From: a virus
Direction: 5' to 3' (one strand)
DNA length: 64,000 bases
IMG/VR virus record: IMGVR_UViG_3300038620_000126
Span: 1-64,000 of that record
Made by a program: the position numbers and the translations under genes. Positions 17,833 to 25,710 of the stretch are shown one piece after another; position 1 is the stretch's first letter; each line of letters begins with the position of its first letter. A model generated the notes under the pieces. That model did no database searches, was not told the origin of the DNA, and saw only the letters and a list, made by a program, of their open reading frames with translations.

Positions 17833-18909
17833 ATGAAAAAAGAACTTGACTACCATGATGTTACTATTTACTCTAGAGAAGTATCAAGCGTATTTACAAG
17901 ACATCACGTTAGCGTTTATAGTAAATGTAAAATAGGAGAACGTGAATATAGTATTGTTCCTATTTTAGCATCTCCTATGTATGATGTTTGTGGAACTGAG
18001 CTAGCATACTATTTGTGTAAAAATAATCACATTGGTGGCGTTTTACATAAATTTTTAAACGAAGTAGATATTACCAAGTTTTTTATTAGATGCAGTGAAA
18101 GAAATAAAGCGCAACCAATAGCATTATCTGTACCACTTGTTACAGGAATAGAAGAAAAATTAAAAAGCTTAAAAAAGTCAATAAGTGATTATTTTAAGAT
18201 TACCAACAATAAACCACTAAACCTTGTTATCTGTTTAGATACTGCAAATGGAGCTAGTACATTAGTTTCAAAATCTGTAAACTATGTTAAAAATGAATTA
18301 AAAGAAATTCAAGATAAGTATCCTTCAGAATTTAATTATGAATTAATGTCTGGCAATGTTTTAACAAAAGAAGGTGCAGAACACCTTTATAGCTTAGGTT
18401 GTAAGTTTGTACGTGTATCAGTAGGAGCGGGCAATGTATGTAGAACAAGTCATAATACCGGTATTTATAGACCGCCGATTAGTGCAATTAAGGAAATTGA
18501 TAAATGGCGTAGAAAAAGTAACTTAGATGACTTCTATCTAATTGCCGATGGTGGTATTGATTCCAGCAGCAAAGCAATGAAAGCATTTGCCGCTGGTGCA
18601 GATTTTATAATGATGGGCAAAGCTTTTGCCGATTGGGGTATATCAAACGCACCCATAAAAAGAAAGCTTTTTGGAAAACCCAGAAAAATATACCGGGGTT
18701 CAGCTAGTGCTGAAATAGCAAGAATATCAAATCCACAAGAACAAAAAATTATAGAGGGTACTAAAACACTATTGCCACGTAAGAACCAAACAGAATATGA
18801 AGACTTTTACTCTCAGTTTATTGGTGCTATAAAGTCAAGCATGTCTTATTGCAATGCAAGAACATTCGATGAATTCAAAAAAAATTCTATACTGGTAAAA
18901 AAATCTTAA
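17833..18909 (+). CDS. IMP dehydrogenase/GMP reductase family enzyme, probably GMP reductase-like
   Basis: 358 residues, close to GuaC length and lacking the CBS domains of IMPDH. Visible motifs: substrate-barrel segment DTANG (~136-140, cf. DSAHG), MSGNV (~172), catalytic loop SVGAGNVCRTS with the conserved Cys at ~203, phosphate-binding LIADGGI (~245) and GADFIMMGKAFA, and YRGSASAEIA. GMP reductase converts GMP to IMP with NADPH. In a phage it could salvage host guanine nucleotides and rebalance purine pools for an AT-rich genome. The distinction from IMPDH rests on length and loop pattern only. Confidence 0.8.
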   Translation: MKKELDYHDVTIYSREVSSVFTRHHVSVYSKCKIGEREYSIVPILASPMYDVCGTELAYYLCKNNHIGGVLHKFLNEVDITKFFIRCSERNKAQPIALSVPLVTGIEEKLKSLKKSISDYFKITNNKPLNLVICLDTANGASTLVSKSVNYVKNELKEIQDKYPSEFNYELMSGNVLTKEGAEHLYSLGCKFVRVSVGAGNVCRTSHNTGIYRPPISAIKEIDKWRRKSNLDDFYLIADGGIDSSSKAMKAFAAGADFIMMGKAFADWGISNAPIKRKLFGKPRKIYRGSASAEIARISNPQEQKIIEGTKTLLPRKNQTEYEDFYSQFIGAIKSSMSYCNARTFDEFKKNSILVKKS

Positions 18910-18920
18910 AAGTAAGATTT

Positions 18921-19658
18921 TTAAGTTACCATTACTATAAAACTTGGGGGTTGCTGATCATTTAGTATTTCCTGTTCTATATTTTGTTGTTCTTCTTTAC
19001 CTTCTTCTACAAGATATGAAAGATTAATACTAGCACCCCCAATTAGTTGCATTTCAACATAACCAGCTAAGTTTTTACCACTTAATTCTTTAACTTTACC
19101 TATCATATATCTTTGGAATTTTTCATCTTCATAAAGCGATTCTAAGGGTATATCAACATAAGCTTTCATAACTAGTGCTTCATCTGGGTCTCTTCCTATT
19201 ATAACCAAATCATTAGTGTTATTGTTATACTGAAAACGGACTTCTTTAACAATGTATTTAGATGCCAAATCCCAGAAACTAAATTGTGCAGTTCGGTATA
19301 AAAGTGTATCAGAATCAAAGGGTGAAAAATATGCTTCACCCATTATAAATTTGTTTGCATCAAAATCATCATCAGGTGGTGAATTAAAAAACCCAGAACT
19401 TGTTTCCTGTACATCATCTACAGCCCTTACACACTTTGGAAGTTTAATTTTTCTTTTTTCTCGGAACTCTTTGGTGTTAAACTTTTCTTCAGGTATAATA
19501 ACATACTCAGGTTGAACTGCTTCTTCCCAATGTTCATAAAACCAATTTGAAACACGATTAATTACAGAATCAAATTGTTTGGCTTTTATTTTAATAGGAA
19601 ATTCACATTCTGCTGCAATGTTATCTTTTATTAGTTCTAAAAATTCTGTTTTTGTCAA
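18921..19658 (-). CDS. Putative neck/connector virion protein
   Basis: 245 residues from a TTG start (minus-strand TTGACAAAAACAG) placed just after a late-type element. The sequence is helical at the N-terminus (FLELIKDNIAAECEFPIKIK), with Trp/Tyr-rich segments and a hydrophobic strand near the end (AGYVEMQLIGGASINLSYL). Its expression signals, and its place shortly before the tandem genes and terminase, suggest a neck or completion protein. No specific T4 homologue is claimed. Confidence 0.5.
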   Translation of the reverse strand: MTKTEFLELIKDNIAAECEFPIKIKAKQFDSVINRVSNWFYEHWEEAVQPEYVIIPEEKFNTKEFREKRKIKLPKCVRAVDDVQETSSGFFNSPPDDDFDANKFIMGEAYFSPFDSDTLLYRTAQFSFWDLASKYIVKEVRFQYNNNTNDLVIIGRDPDEALVMKAYVDIPLESLYEDEKFQRYMIGKVKELSGKNLAGYVEMQLIGGASINLSYLVEEGKEEQQNIEQEILNDQQPPSFIVMVT

Positions 19659-19670
19659 TTTCTTTTTTGT

Positions 19671-19678
19671 TATTTATT
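19671..19678 (-). promoter_or_regulatory. Late-promoter-like AATAAATA (minus strand)
   Basis: Lies 12 nt upstream of the TTG start at 19658. Confidence 0.45.
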
Positions 19679-19688
19679 AAAAGTAGTT

Positions 19689-20057
19689 ATGATAAACATC
19701 AAAAAACGTAAAAAAATATACTATGATTCAGATAGTAAATATAAAACTGTAAATCACATATCTCACTTTAAAATGCCTCCAACCGTAACTGAAGATTATT
19801 ATGACAATGTTTTAATTAAACCTACGATGCTTGTATATCATAATAGTTATATTGTTAGTGTAGATTTTCTTATTTTCACTATAGATGGATTTGTTTCCCA
19901 TAATTTATTTGGTCCATGTTTAGTAGCTTTTGGGGCATCACTATCATATGAGTTTAACTATTATGGAAAAACGGTTTCTTATGAAGAACTAAAAAATATA
20001 AAATTAAAAAATCGAATTAAAGAAACAAGTAACAAAAGTAGTTATGATAAACCGTAA
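19689..20057 (+). CDS. Tandem paralogue 1, unknown
   Basis: 122 residues. Basic N-terminus (INIKKRKKIYYDSDSKYKT), conserved core DYYDNVLIKPTM, FGPCLVAFGASLSYEFNYYG and C-terminal YEELKNIKLKNRIK. There is no signal peptide or membrane segment. The last residues (SSYDKP) are encoded by the same bases as the start of the next copy, so the two genes overlap by 14 nt. Confidence 0.6.
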   Translation: MINIKKRKKIYYDSDSKYKTVNHISHFKMPPTVTEDYYDNVLIKPTMLVYHNSYIVSVDFLIFTIDGFVSHNLFGPCLVAFGASLSYEFNYYGKTVSYEELKNIKLKNRIKETSNKSSYDKP

Positions 20058-20406
20058 AAAAAAGAAAAAAATATTGTATGATTTATTTGTATATTTAGAT
20101 AGTGAACTTAAAATTGTTTTACAAATAACGGTGGACTATCTTAAGGAAAGATCAAAAGGTTATTACAACAGTCTTACTATAAAACCTTCGAGGTTTGTCC
20201 ATTACGATGGTAATATTACTAAAATAGTTTTTACAGTTCTTATTTTGGGTAATAATTGTGTTATTTCTGAAATTCACAATTCATTTGGTCCATGTATTAT
20301 AGATTTTGAAGCATCAATGACTTATGAATTTGCTTACTGTGGAAAAATGGTTTCTTATGAAGAATTAAAAAACATAAAATTAAAAAATCGAATTAAAGAA
20401 AAGTAA
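20044..20406 (+). CDS. Tandem paralogue 2 (diverged), unknown
   Basis: 120 residues. It keeps the basic start (INRKKKKKILYD), the FGPCIIDFEASMTYEFAYCG block and the SYEELKNIKLKNRIKEK end. The central part is strongly diverged from copies 1, 3 and 4, implying an older duplication or relaxed constraint in the middle. Confidence 0.6.
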   Translation: MINRKKKKKILYDLFVYLDSELKIVLQITVDYLKERSKGYYNSLTIKPSRFVHYDGNITKIVFTVLILGNNCVISEIHNSFGPCIIDFEASMTYEFAYCGKMVSYEELKNIKLKNRIKEK

Positions 20407-20417
20407 CAAAAGTAATT

Positions 20418-20795
20418 ATGATAAACATCAAAAAACGTAAAGAAATATACTATAATTCAAATAGTAAACATAAAACTGTAAATCATATAGTTCATTTTAA
20501 AATGCCTCCAATCGTAACTCAAGATTACTATGACAATGTTTTAATTAAACCTACGTTGTTTGGATATACTGCTAGTAAGATTGGCGTTGCAAGTTTTCTT
20601 GTTTATACTATAGATGAACTTGTTCACCATAACTTATTTGGTCCATGTTTAGTAGCTTTTGGGGCATCACTATCATATGAGTTTAACTATTATGGAAAAA
20701 CGGTTTCTTATGAAGAATTAAAAAATATAAAATTAAAAAATCGAATTAAACAAACAAGTCACAAAAGTAGTTATGATAAACATCAAAAAACGTAA
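20418..20795 (+). CDS. Tandem paralogue 3, unknown
   Basis: 125 residues, close to copy 1 at both ends but with a different central segment (FGYTASKIGVASFLVYTIDE). The 3' end overlaps copy 4 by 23 nt. Confidence 0.6.
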   Translation: MINIKKRKEIYYNSNSKHKTVNHIVHFKMPPIVTQDYYDNVLIKPTLFGYTASKIGVASFLVYTIDELVHHNLFGPCLVAFGASLSYEFNYYGKTVSYEELKNIKLKNRIKQTSHKSSYDKHQKT

Positions 20796-21126
20796 AAAAA
20801 TATACTATGATTCAGATAGTAAACATAAAACTGTGAATCACATATCTCACTTTAAAATGCCTCCAATCGTAACTGAAGATTATTATGACAATGTTTTAAT
20901 TAAACCTACGATGCTTGTATACCATGATAGTTATATTTTTGGTGCAAGTTTTCTTATTTTCACTATAGATGGATTTGTTTCCCATAACTTATTTGGTCCA
21001 TCTTTCATATTTTTTAAGGTATCACTACCATATGAATATGAATTTGGTTATTATGGAACATCGGTTTCTTATGAAGAATTAAAAAACATAAAATTAAAAA
21101 ATCGAATTAAAGAAAGAAATCACTAA
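20773..21126 (+). CDS. Tandem paralogue 4, unknown
   Basis: 117 residues, nearly the same as copy 1 for the first ~75 residues, then diverging (FGPSFIFFKVSLPYEYEFGY) before the common SYEELKNIKLKNRIKE end. Ends 23 nt before the terminase start. Confidence 0.6.
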   Translation: MINIKKRKKIYYDSDSKHKTVNHISHFKMPPIVTEDYYDNVLIKPTMLVYHDSYIFGASFLIFTIDGFVSHNLFGPSFIFFKVSLPYEYEFGYYGTSVSYEELKNIKLKNRIKERNH

Positions 21127-21133
21127 ATAAATA
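21125..21133 (+). promoter_or_regulatory. Late-promoter-like AAATAAATA for split terminase
   Basis: Overlaps the end of tandem copy 4 and lies 16 nt before the GTG at 21150. It gives this half-gene its own transcription start. Confidence 0.5.
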
Positions 21134-21149
21134 CTAAAAAAATTATTAA

Positions 21150-23057
21150 GTGGTTCGAAATTTTTTAATATGGATTATTAAAACTTTAATAGTTTTAGTA
21201 AATTCATTAAACTATTGTATTAATAAAAAAGATAAAAAACTGTGGGATTCTATACCTGTATCTGACTGGTTAGTGCATACTGAAGGGGGGTATGTAAAGC
21301 TTAATGAAGTCCACTTAACAAGACCCTATAAAATACATACAATTCGAACGAAAGATTATAGTTTAAGTTGTGCAGATAATCATTTAGTTTATAATGGTAA
21401 TAAATTATTTAATGTTAGTGATTTGGTTGTGGGTTCAGATGTTTCAACTTTTAATGGAATTCAAAATATTGTAGATATTGAAAAGAGCTTGTTTTATTCA
21501 AATATGTTTGATATAAGTGTTGAATCTACAAGTTACAAACCACACTCATATTATTCGTCTGGGATTTTAAGTCATAATACCGTTACTAGTGCTATATATT
21601 TTGCATGGTATAGTATATTCAATTCTGATAAAGTTTTAATGCTTTTGGCTAATAAAGAACGCACGGCTAAAGAGCTAATTTCCAAAACTTCAACTGTTTT
21701 AGAAAATTTACCATTTTTTCTTAAACCCGGAATTATTGAAAAAAACAAAAAGCAGTTAATTTTAGATACAAATTCTAAAATAACATCTGAAACCACAACT
21801 GAAAATTCAGCTAGAGGTGATACTGTACACGTTTTGTATATGGATGAATTTGCATTCGTTCCCGATAACATTGCCAGAAACTTTTATACATCTGCTTATG
21901 CTACCATGTCTTCAAGTGAAATAGCGCAAATTATAATTACATCAACACCAAATGGTAAAAACACCTTTTATGATATATACTCAAATGCTATAAACGGTAA
22001 AAATGTTTTTAAGCCAATACGTGTTGACTGGTGGCAAGATGATAAAAAAGATGACAACTGGTTTTGGGATACCCTTGCTAACTTTAATTATGATTATGAT
22101 AGATTCAACCAAGAATATGGAAACCAGTTTGTATCTGGTAATAAAGTTTTGTTAGAAACGAAAACTTTAAAGCGAATGCAAAAGATGAAATCCAGTTATG
22201 TTTTTAAGCAAATAGATGCGCTAGATGATCTTGGAACCCAAACAACAGCTTTTGATTACTCTGACTTAGTCTGGCATCCTAAATTTAATATAGAAGAACT
22301 TACAAACCCTGATAGTTATTTTGTTTTTTCTGTTGACTTGTCAAGTTCATTAAATCAAGATTATAATGTTGTTAATATATTTAAGGTTATACCTTTTACA
22401 AAAAGTAAAATAAATTCAATCTTAAATTTTTCGGGAGAGCAGGATTTTTTTGGGTTGCTACAAGTTGGAATGCTTCGTTCTAATACAATCAGTTTTGATG
22501 ATTTAACATCTATTGTTTATATTCTTTCAACAAAGTTAATAAATGATGATAATGTAAAAATTGTTGTTGAAATGAATCACAGAGGAGATGAATTTATTTA
22601 TAGATTAGATACAATTTTCGGTGATTGGAATGACTTTGGTTTACATAAAATTGCTAACTTTAAACACACTAAAGATGCAAAACGTGAAAAACCGGGTATA
22701 AAGGTAACAAGCACTAATAAAGCTCTTATATGTAAAAAGGGTAAAGAAAGTATAGATAACAACAGAATATTAGTAACTGAAACCATGAGTTTTGAAGAGA
22801 TTTCTAATTTTGGTAAAAATGAAAGTGGAACTAAATTTGAAAGCAGTGTAGGAACTATGGATATAGCTATGACGGTAATGAATGTTGCCAATATTTTTGA
22901 AACAAGTGATTGGCAGGTTCTTACTGGTGAATTGTTTGAAAAAATGGATAGTGAATTTGTTAACTTAGTAAATGAAAAAATGGGGGATACAAGCGAGTAT
23001 CAAAGTAATGAAGATTTGTTTAATATAAATCTAACCACAAATAACAGAATAAATTAA
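21150..23057 (+). CDS. Terminase large subunit (gp17-like), C-terminal part fused to intein C-fragment
   Basis: 635 residues. Residues ~1-143 are an intein C-terminal region: a strand pair around DWLVHTEGGYVKLNEVH, a block-B-like SLSCADNHLVYNGNKL, LFNVSDLVVGSDV, a block-F-like NMFDISVES, and terminal SGILSHN. The residue after Asn143 is Thr144, which starts TVTSAIYFAW, aligning with T4 gp17 just after GK of Walker A. The terminase then has Walker B YMDE (~230-233), coupling motif TSTPNG (~264-269), and nuclease acids near D396 (SVDLSSS), E474 (VVEMN) and D571 (TMDIAM). The ~165-residue N-extein and the intein's first block with its nucleophile are missing from this ORF. A packaging motor would need trans-splicing with a partner encoded elsewhere. 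The GTG start is the only plausible one after the promoter. Confidence 0.85.
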   Translation: MVRNFLIWIIKTLIVLVNSLNYCINKKDKKLWDSIPVSDWLVHTEGGYVKLNEVHLTRPYKIHTIRTKDYSLSCADNHLVYNGNKLFNVSDLVVGSDVSTFNGIQNIVDIEKSLFYSNMFDISVESTSYKPHSYYSSGILSHNTVTSAIYFAWYSIFNSDKVLMLLANKERTAKELISKTSTVLENLPFFLKPGIIEKNKKQLILDTNSKITSETTTENSARGDTVHVLYMDEFAFVPDNIARNFYTSAYATMSSSEIAQIIITSTPNGKNTFYDIYSNAINGKNVFKPIRVDWWQDDKKDDNWFWDTLANFNYDYDRFNQEYGNQFVSGNKVLLETKTLKRMQKMKSSYVFKQIDALDDLGTQTTAFDYSDLVWHPKFNIEELTNPDSYFVFSVDLSSSLNQDYNVVNIFKVIPFTKSKINSILNFSGEQDFFGLLQVGMLRSNTISFDDLTSIVYILSTKLINDDNVKIVVEMNHRGDEFIYRLDTIFGDWNDFGLHKIANFKHTKDAKREKPGIKVTSTNKALICKKGKESIDNNRILVTETMSFEEISNFGKNESGTKFESSVGTMDIAMTVMNVANIFETSDWQVLTGELFEKMDSEFVNLVNEKMGDTSEYQSNEDLFNINLTTNNRIN

Positions 23058-23070
23058 ATAAAATAAACAA

Positions 23071-23619
23071 ATGCAATCGAATTTTAAATTACCAGCATTT
23101 CTAATTAATTACGATCTTAATCCATTAAATTGGATTAGAAAATTTTTTATAGACGTAAATACGTTTCTTTTTATAAAGAAAACGATAAGAGAAAACAAAG
23201 ATACACCCGAATGGGCTAGCTATAAATTAGTTTATAATGAGTTTGGTGTTATCGGTATGGTAGTTAATATACCTCAAGAAGTACAACTTCGTGCAGAAAG
23301 AGAAAATACTAGAATGTATGGTAAAAATGAAACATGGCCTAACATAAAGGAAGAATACTACAGGTATATTGTTGAAGAAATATCTCCACTTGTTCATGAT
23401 TACTTTGTACGAATCGATTTACACTCGGTTTTAGAGTTTGAAGTGAGGAAAATTGAAGAACAGGGTGCATGTTCTTATCTGGTACTATTCATGCCCAATT
23501 ACCTTATACTTAGGTGGAAAAACATTTTTAGATTATTTGGGTTTTCGGCTATTCTTTATTATCTTGAAGTTAGATTTGGCTTTTTAACATCTATCTGGAA
23601 TTTTCTTTACTGGAACTGA
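23071..23619 (+). CDS. Hypothetical protein downstream of terminase
   Basis: 182 residues. It contains a possible zinc- or metal-free helical core (IKEEYYRYIVEEISPLVHDY) and a strongly hydrophobic C-terminus (YLVLFMPNYLILRWKNIFRL and on to the end). This could be a membrane-associated tail. No family recognised. Confidence 0.5.
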   Translation: MQSNFKLPAFLINYDLNPLNWIRKFFIDVNTFLFIKKTIRENKDTPEWASYKLVYNEFGVIGMVVNIPQEVQLRAERENTRMYGKNETWPNIKEEYYRYIVEEISPLVHDYFVRIDLHSVLEFEVRKIEEQGACSYLVLFMPNYLILRWKNIFRLFGFSAILYYLEVRFGFLTSIWNFLYWN

Positions 23620-23756
23620 TTTTGGTGCTAGAATAGTTATAGGTCTAGTTAAAGGAAGTGTAACCAACTACATGTTTTCCAGTCAAATTCTTTGCATTTT
23701 CGGTTAGTTTTTATTATATTGAAGTCAGATTTGAATAACATAAACTTATTTCAACT

Positions 23757-24242
23757 ATGGGAGAATTTTTGAATGTTGATCGGTATATTCATGAAGCTTT
23801 TGGATCTGAAAGCGATCCTGAATGGGGTTTAGAGCTTCACGATGAAACTTTGGCTTCGCTTAAAAAGTTTGGCGTTATTAAGGATTATAGAGATGAGATA
23901 GATATTTTTGATCACTCTCTTATCGAAGCTTCTCAACGTCTTCCTAATAATCTACTACTTTCTCTTAATCATGAAAGTATCGGCTTGTATGAAAATGATG
24001 GAAAAAATGTTAGCTTAGATACTTTGTTCGGAGAAAAAGACTGGGCGTATTTTAATTTTAGTGATGTTGCATCACTTGATTTGGGATCAGCTAAAGGTTT
24101 GTATTGTCGCCATAAAGATGATTCACCGTATAAAGATCTAATCATTGTAGAGGGAAAAACAGTAAAAAGTTGGCCCGGAGGCGCAGCAGCTAAATTCCAT
24201 ATTTACGATGCAGAAGACTTGGTGCGCTATATAAACACGTAG
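23757..24242 (+). CDS. Hypothetical cytosolic protein
   Basis: 161 residues, acidic, soluble-looking, with a regular alpha/beta pattern (NNLLLSLNHESIGLYENDGK; DLIIVEGKTVKSWPGGAAAK). Codon use is more GC-rich than in the flanking genes, and the gene lacks a late element, so it may be early. The 137-bp gap before it contains a weak TTTG...TATATTG promoter-like pair (23691-23721). Function unknown. Confidence 0.5.
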   Translation: MGEFLNVDRYIHEAFGSESDPEWGLELHDETLASLKKFGVIKDYRDEIDIFDHSLIEASQRLPNNLLLSLNHESIGLYENDGKNVSLDTLFGEKDWAYFNFSDVASLDLGSAKGLYCRHKDDSPYKDLIIVEGKTVKSWPGGAAAKFHIYDAEDLVRYINT

Positions 24243-24274
24243 TTTAATTTGTATTAACTTAACTTGATTGGATT

Positions 24275-24448
24275 ATGATTGTTGCAGCTATAATAACTAC
24301 ACTAGCTTTAATTTACCTTGTTAAAACTGCTTTTAATATTTACAAAGAAGGCGGTTATGAAAAACTATTGGTATATGACACGTTAGTTTTTGCCATTATT
24401 TGTGTATTTGTATGTAATACTTTTCTGATTTTGACACTTATTTTTTAG
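24275..24448 (+). CDS. Small two-helix membrane protein
   Basis: 57 codons from ATG to TAG. Two hydrophobic segments (IVAAIITTLALIYLV and LVFAIICVFVCNTFLILTLI) are separated by a short charged loop (NIYKEGGYEK). That is a helical hairpin layout compatible with a holin, antiholin or other small inner-membrane protein, but nothing specific supports lysis. Followed by a terminator. Confidence 0.5.
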   Translation: MIVAAIITTLALIYLVKTAFNIYKEGGYEKLLVYDTLVFAIICVFVCNTFLILTLIF

Positions 24449-24478
24449 TAACAAACCTTTGTCTAATGTTAATTTAAA

Positions 24479-24510
24479 ACGGAGTGATTTTTTATTCACT
24501 CCGTTTTTTT
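24479..24510 (+). terminator. Intrinsic terminator
   Basis: A 9-bp stem (ACGGAGTGA / TCACTCCGT), an 8-nt T-rich loop, then a T-run. An A-run on the left side may also let it act on minus-strand transcripts of the convergent gene. Confidence 0.8.
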
Positions 24511-24529
24511 ATGTGAGTTTATGAATGGT

Positions 24530-25636
24530 TCACTTTATCCAACCTAAGTTTTCTATAATTTCAAAACTTGTTATAATGTAAGCTGCATAACTCAGAAAAC
24601 TAACTATAAAAGTATATCCCGGTATTATAAGTTCCATCAATGGTATTATAATAGCTTTCTTAAGCGCTTTTTTTGTACCCATTTCAGCAATATAACTTAC
24701 AATCTTAGGAAAATAGTGGAATTTAAAGGGACCTGGACCATCTAGTTTATTTGCTATAAATTCTGATGCTTTATTCATTCCTTTTTCAAGGTTTTTTCCA
24801 TAAAAATTTGCAAGATCAGCAAGCCAACTAAAAGGAGGAACTTTTGCAGATATATCATGAACAACTTTTCCTATCCAACTGTGGCTTCCACCGCCCTCTT
24901 TAATAAGTTGTTCCTTGTCAGATTTAATTTCAGTAACTAGTTCATTCCAGTTTCCTTCATTAATAATATGTATAAATTTTTCTTTTAGGCTTTTGTTAAG
25001 AGATTCATTACTTTTATTTTCTTTTTCATCTTCAAAAGCATCTTTTAATCCTGGTTCAATTTTATTCTTAAACGTTTTATCTATATCTCCTTTAAATTTT
25101 TTACCTACATGAAATACTTCATCTTTTGCGTTTTTTACTTCTTCTACTATTATTTTTCTTTTTTCTTTCATATCTTCATCACCTACGCTTTCTATCTTTT
25201 CTTTAACTTTTTTGGTTGCATTTTTAATATTAACACCTGCGATTTTTAACATAGTTTTCCTATCAAATGAAAATAGTTTTTTTAGTTCATCAAATTGTTC
25301 TTTAATAAAGTTTTTAAACTTTTTAAAACTTTCTGCTGCCTTTTTAAGTTTATTAGCAACTGAATCTTTAATGTCTTTAAATTCTTTACTTTGAAGAAGT
25401 TTATCTAAACTTTTTTGAACAACGTTTTCTGTAAGGGTATCATCAATCATTATCCCATCCAACTTACGATACACTTTTTTACTGGATCGATTTAATTTTT
25501 CAACAAAGTGAATTTCTTTGTTTGTTAATTCACCCGAATTTAATACAAAACTTTCTGATAGGTATTGAATGTTTCTTGTGTATTTACTTAAGTTTTGTTT
25601 TTCACTTATAAATTCATCAAATGTTTTAAGTTGCAT
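24530..25636 (-). CDS. Putative internal head protein with hydrophobic C-terminus
   Basis: 368 residues. The N-terminus LKTFDEFISEKQ matches the capsid-targeting signal (ISE at the cleavage position, though Lys at P1' is unusual). Residues ~60-235 are Lys/Glu-rich, probably long helices or coiled coil. Residues ~295-360 contain hydrophobic stretches (KAIIIPLMELIIPGYTFIVS; FLSYAAYIITSFEII) able to form a membrane hairpin. Inference: a packaged protein delivered with the DNA that could insert into the host membrane. Late-type element upstream at 25651. Confidence 0.6.
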   Translation of the reverse strand: MQLKTFDEFISEKQNLSKYTRNIQYLSESFVLNSGELTNKEIHFVEKLNRSSKKVYRKLDGIMIDDTLTENVVQKSLDKLLQSKEFKDIKDSVANKLKKAAESFKKFKNFIKEQFDELKKLFSFDRKTMLKIAGVNIKNATKKVKEKIESVGDEDMKEKRKIIVEEVKNAKDEVFHVGKKFKGDIDKTFKNKIEPGLKDAFEDEKENKSNESLNKSLKEKFIHIINEGNWNELVTEIKSDKEQLIKEGGGSHSWIGKVVHDISAKVPPFSWLADLANFYGKNLEKGMNKASEFIANKLDGPGPFKFHYFPKIVSYIAEMGTKKALKKAIIIPLMELIIPGYTFIVSFLSYAAYIITSFEIIENLGWIK

Positions 25637-25650
25637 TTTTTACTTTTTTT

Positions 25651-25659
25651 TATTTATTT
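25651..25659 (-). promoter_or_regulatory. Late-promoter-like AAATAAATA (minus strand)
   Basis: Lies 14 nt upstream of the start at 25636 and is divergent from the plus-strand element at 25682. Confidence 0.5.
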
Positions 25660-25681
25660 ATTTTATTTAAAATATAGATTG

Positions 25682-25689
25682 AATAAATA
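25682..25689 (+). promoter_or_regulatory. Late-promoter-like AATAAATA
   Basis: Lies 21 nt before the ATG at 25711. Confidence 0.45.
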
Positions 25690-25710
25690 ACAAAAAGAGG
25701 TAAAAAATAT

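Larger units (their letters stand above)
19683..21126 (+). repeat. Tandem array of four paralogous genes
   Basis: Four units of about 360-375 nt repeat a common start region (GTAGTTATGATAAACATC) and a common 3' coding block (GGTTTCTTATGAAGAA). Units 1, 3 and 4 are near-identical over long stretches; unit 2 is diverged. Each unit's end overlaps or nearly touches the next start. Confidence 0.9.

Noticed and set aside
21150-21250. A canonical intein block A and N-extein within the terminase ORF
   Set aside because: The T-E-G-G strand near residue 44 aligns better with the strand after block A. The preceding residues have neither a GDT-type block A nor a terminase P-loop ending in GK.
23620-23756. 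Partial duplication of the 3' end of the 23071 gene
   Set aside because: About 35 nt around TTTTCGG...GAAGT look similar, but the stretch is short and AT-rich, so chance is possible. Otherwise the gap shows only a weak promoter-like pair.
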